Shown here: piece after piece, positions 6,536 through 8,504 of the stretch
Layout of the letters: the number at the start of each line of letters is the position of its first letter
How positions within the stretch are numbered: the stretch's first letter is position 1
Assembly (NCBI GenBank): GCA_021160245.1
Contig: JAGHCW010000163.1
Location: forward strand, 1 to 8,504
DNA: 8,504 nucleotides
Reading direction: 5' to 3'
Source of the DNA: a bacterium
GTDB lineage: Bacteria; B130-G9
Made by a program: the position numbers and the translations under genes
Notes under the pieces: generated by a model
What the model saw: only the letters and a program-made list of their open reading frames with translations
Told to the model about the DNA's origin: nothing
Databases searched by the model: none

Positions 6536-7852
6536 TCAGGAAGCCGCCTGTTTGGCGGGCCTCGGGGGGCGCATTGCATCCGGCAACGCACTCTCGCAAG
6601 AGAAAACCCAGACAATCCAACCGGCAGCGAATATCATCAAGAAAGGTATCACCGGCATACTATAGCGGATAAGCGCAATGATAGGCAAGTGAACAATATA
6701 GAAATATCCCAGCAATAGAATTGGAATGAGCGACTTAAGTTTCCAAGCGCCTCGGATTCTGACGAACGCCATTATTGAGGCGGCGATTAGGAAGACATTT
6801 ACAACTGCGACGAATACGCACGTCTCCTTTCCTGCACGGCTGGACGAGTAATAGAAGATTGCAGGCTTGCCCATTCCAATAGCGGTCCAGAACTTTGGTG
6901 TTTTTAGGAGGATGTTCTTGGCAAATCTAAGCGGGTGTCTAAGTATCTCCTTCAGGCCTTCGCGGGAGAGAATCCTGCTACGTTCCAGGTCGCTCTTTCC
7001 AGCCAGTTTGACAGTCATCTCCTCGGGAACCATGGGGGTCGGCTGATCGGGGTTCTTCGACTCATAGTTCGCAGCATATATTTGCTCGCCGGCAAGACTT
7101 CCGACGAGGCCAAAATAATCCAGCACGATATAATTGCGGATTACCCATGGGGCTATGATTAGCATGAAACCGGCCACGAAGGCCAACGACGGAACGATGG
7201 TCTTCCGAAGTTGCTTCCAGTGCAGGATGAGCATTGTCCCCACGAAGAAGGCCGGGAAGAGAAACGTTGTTGGTCGGCAGAGAGTTGTGAGGCCGAGCGC
7301 GGCTCCGGCGAGTGAGAATCTCAAGAACGATGGCTTGTCAAATGCCCACACGGCAAGCAGACAGAAAGCAAGGATTAGGAAGTTGAATAGTGGCTCGTTG
7401 AGCAGAATGGCCGTCTGAGACATGAAAGGCATATACAAAGCGTACATGAAAGCGGATAGCATGGCGGCTTTGTCGCTGCCCGTAATCCTGAGCGTCAGGG
7501 CATAAAGAAGCAGGGCGGACAACATGTCAAGAAAGGCCTGTGCCGCATAGACTAGCCTGACCCGGCGGCCGAAGACCTTGTATATTGCGGCGAGAAACAG
7601 CGGATAGGCTGGCGTTCTGGTTGCCACTGGGACCGCGCGTAACTTGCTGTCCGGGGCGCCTAATTCGGAGCTCTTCCGGTCCAGTGGGAGGCTAAAGCCC
7701 TTGCCGGCCACGAGGTTCTGAGCGATTTCGTCGTAGTCAGTGTCTGCGGCGGCGTAGTCTGGAGGGGCCCAAGTGAAGTAAGCAGCCCGCAGTATGAGGC
7801 CGATAAGGAAGATCGCCACAAGCCGCGATTTCGAGCTTCTGAACCATTCCAA
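6536..7852 (-). CDS. Polytopic GT-C glycosyltransferase, GT39/ArnT-like (PMT_2)
   Basis: This 438-residue integral membrane protein looks like the dolichyl/undecaprenyl-phosphate sugar-dependent glycosyltransferases. These move a sugar from a polyprenyl-phosphate donor to a lipid, glycan or protein on the outer face of the inner membrane. It has a hydrophobic helix at about 11-27, then a first outer loop with D37-T-D39 and DEIAQNLVAGKGFS, the usual place of the catalytic acid. RTPAYPLFLAAIY (79-91), LLNEPLF (150-156), APWVIRNY (234-241) and RYSMPVIPF (396-404) match the family pattern. Further hydrophobic segments lie at about 100-120, 130-170, 178-210, 220-240, 345-364, 373-393 and 397-417. 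The start is a TTG: an in-frame stop lies two codons upstream (7861-7859) and no ATG or GTG occurs until deep in the membrane domain. A weak AGGGG lies 10 bases before it. It follows the murG-like gene by 13 bases, suggesting translational coupling. Sugar and acceptor cannot be told. Confidence 0.85.
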   Translation of the reverse strand: MEWFRSSKSRLVAIFLIGLILRAAYFTWAPPDYAAADTDYDEIAQNLVAGKGFSLPLDRKSSELGAPDSKLRAVPVATRTPAYPLFLAAIYKVFGRRVRLVYAAQAFLDMLSALLLYALTLRITGSDKAAMLSAFMYALYMPFMSQTAILLNEPLFNFLILAFCLLAVWAFDKPSFLRFSLAGAALGLTTLCRPTTFLFPAFFVGTMLILHWKQLRKTIVPSLAFVAGFMLIIAPWVIRNYIVLDYFGLVGSLAGEQIYAANYESKNPDQPTPMVPEEMTVKLAGKSDLERSRILSREGLKEILRHPLRFAKNILLKTPKFWTAIGMGKPAIFYYSSSRAGKETCVFVAVVNVFLIAASIMAFVRIRGAWKLKSLIPILLLGYFYIVHLPIIALIRYSMPVIPFLMIFAAGWIVWVFSCESALPDAMRPPRPAKQAAS

Positions 7853-7865
7853 ATCTAGTTAGCCC

Positions 7866-8504
7866 CTAAAAGTCCGGCGTCTCTTTTATTAGAGTCATTT
7901 TGCGCCGTCCCAATTCCAGCATGGCGGACCCGATCATTTGGGCCGCATTGGGCTCCGCAAGACGCTCGCAGTTAGCCTGAATCTCTTTTCTCCGATTATC
8001 TTCGACAGCAATATCGGCCAAGATAGCATAAAGCTTTTGCTGATCAAGCTTCTTCTCCTCAATCACGAAGGCCGCGCCTCGTTGCTCGAAGAACATCGCA
8101 TTGGCCATTTGCTCGTTGTTGGCGGCGCCTTGCCAGGGCACAATTATCGGCGTCACGCCGGCCATTGCAGCTTCCGATAGGGTGATGGCGCCTCCTCGGC
8201 AGATCACAATGTCCGAGGCATACAGGAGGCAGTGGAGATCTGGCACGAATGGGACGGGAACGTATTTGAAGCTGAGTTCTTGCCCCAGGTTTGGGCTATT
8301 TGAGATGAAGGTGTCCCAGTGTCTTTTTCCCACGCAATGGAGTATCTGGATCTTATCCGCGACTGCTTTGTTGGACGAGAGCATGGGCAACATGCGAGCC
8401 ACGATGTCATTCATGAGCTTTGAGCCTAGGCTGCCGCCTACAACGACAATCAGTAGTTTGTTCTTGTCGAGACCGAGGGCTGCTCTAATGCTCTGTCCCT
8501 CCGA
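7866..8504 (-). CDS. murG: MurG-type UDP-GlcNAc glycosyltransferase, C-terminal part (5' end cut by window)
   Basis: The reading frame is open to the window edge, giving 212 visible residues of a family of about 360. MurG transfers GlcNAc from UDP-GlcNAc to lipid I on the cytoplasmic face of the membrane, making lipid II for peptidoglycan. The visible part starts in the linker and enters the C-terminal Rossmann domain with VVVGGSLGS, the family's GGS.GA-type glycine loop. A YASDIVICRGGAITLSEAAMAG segment carries the donor-binding Gly-Ala..Ser-Glu motif, and NNEQMANA matches the conserved (H/Q)Q..NA sugar-contact motif with Glu in place of the first Gln. An ATG at 8414 is internal, because 30 family-like codons precede it. 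The neighbour is a GT-C glycosyltransferase rather than murC or another dcw gene, so a MurG paralogue with another acceptor is an alternative. Confidence 0.88.
   Translation of the reverse strand, partial: SEGQSIRAALGLDKNKLLIVVVGGSLGSKLMNDIVARMLPMLSSNKAVADKIQILHCVGKRHWDTFISNSPNLGQELSFKYVPVPFVPDLHCLLYASDIVICRGGAITLSEAAMAGVTPIIVPWQGAANNEQMANAMFFEQRGAAFVIEEKKLDQQKLYAILADIAVEDNRRKEIQANCERLAEPNAAQMIGSAMLELGRRKMTLIKETPDF

Overview
The window holds four genes, all on the minus strand, and reads right to left as two transcription blocks. The organism cannot be named from the sequence. MurG shows a peptidoglycan-making bacterium. The large multidomain secreted proteins, a TTG start and moderate GC would fit an environmental or uncultured Gram-negative-type lineage, but that is only an inference.

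Block 1 (8504 to 6536) is the 3' part of a murG-type glycosyltransferase gene, cut by the window edge. It is followed after 13 bases by a polytopic GT-C (GT39/ArnT-like) glycosyltransferase gene with a TTG start. The two are probably co-transcribed. Both act on lipid-linked sugars at the inner membrane, MurG on the cytoplasmic face and the GT-C enzyme presumably on the outer face. The usual dcw neighbours of murG are not seen on the visible side.

The spacer 6195-6535 (341 bases) holds a branched inverted repeat directly after the GT-C stop, a second perfect inverted repeat, and a good sigma70-type promoter (TTGACA, 17 bases, TATGTT). The promoter points into block 2.

Block 2 (6194 to 197) is a probable two-gene operon for exported proteins. 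The first gene encodes a 1412-residue preproprotein. Its parts are a signal peptide, a possible I9-like propeptide, a metzincin-like zinc protease domain (HETGH...DEY plus a Cys-Ile-Met Met-turn), a thrombospondin type 3-like calcium motif, and a long Ig/FN3 stalk. The second gene encodes a 562-residue secreted eight-bladed PQQ-like beta-propeller. Both proteins end in a similar Ig-like domain, so they may be handled or attached in the same way. A strong hairpin 31 bases after the last stop probably ends the transcript.

The main points for a second look are the protease/propeller pair with its shared C-terminal domain, an apparent domain nested inside the second FN3 module, and a possible frameshift at the propeller protein's C terminus. 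The atypical spacing and residues of the zinc motif also deserve attention. I see no tRNA, rRNA, CRISPR array, IS element or phage gene.
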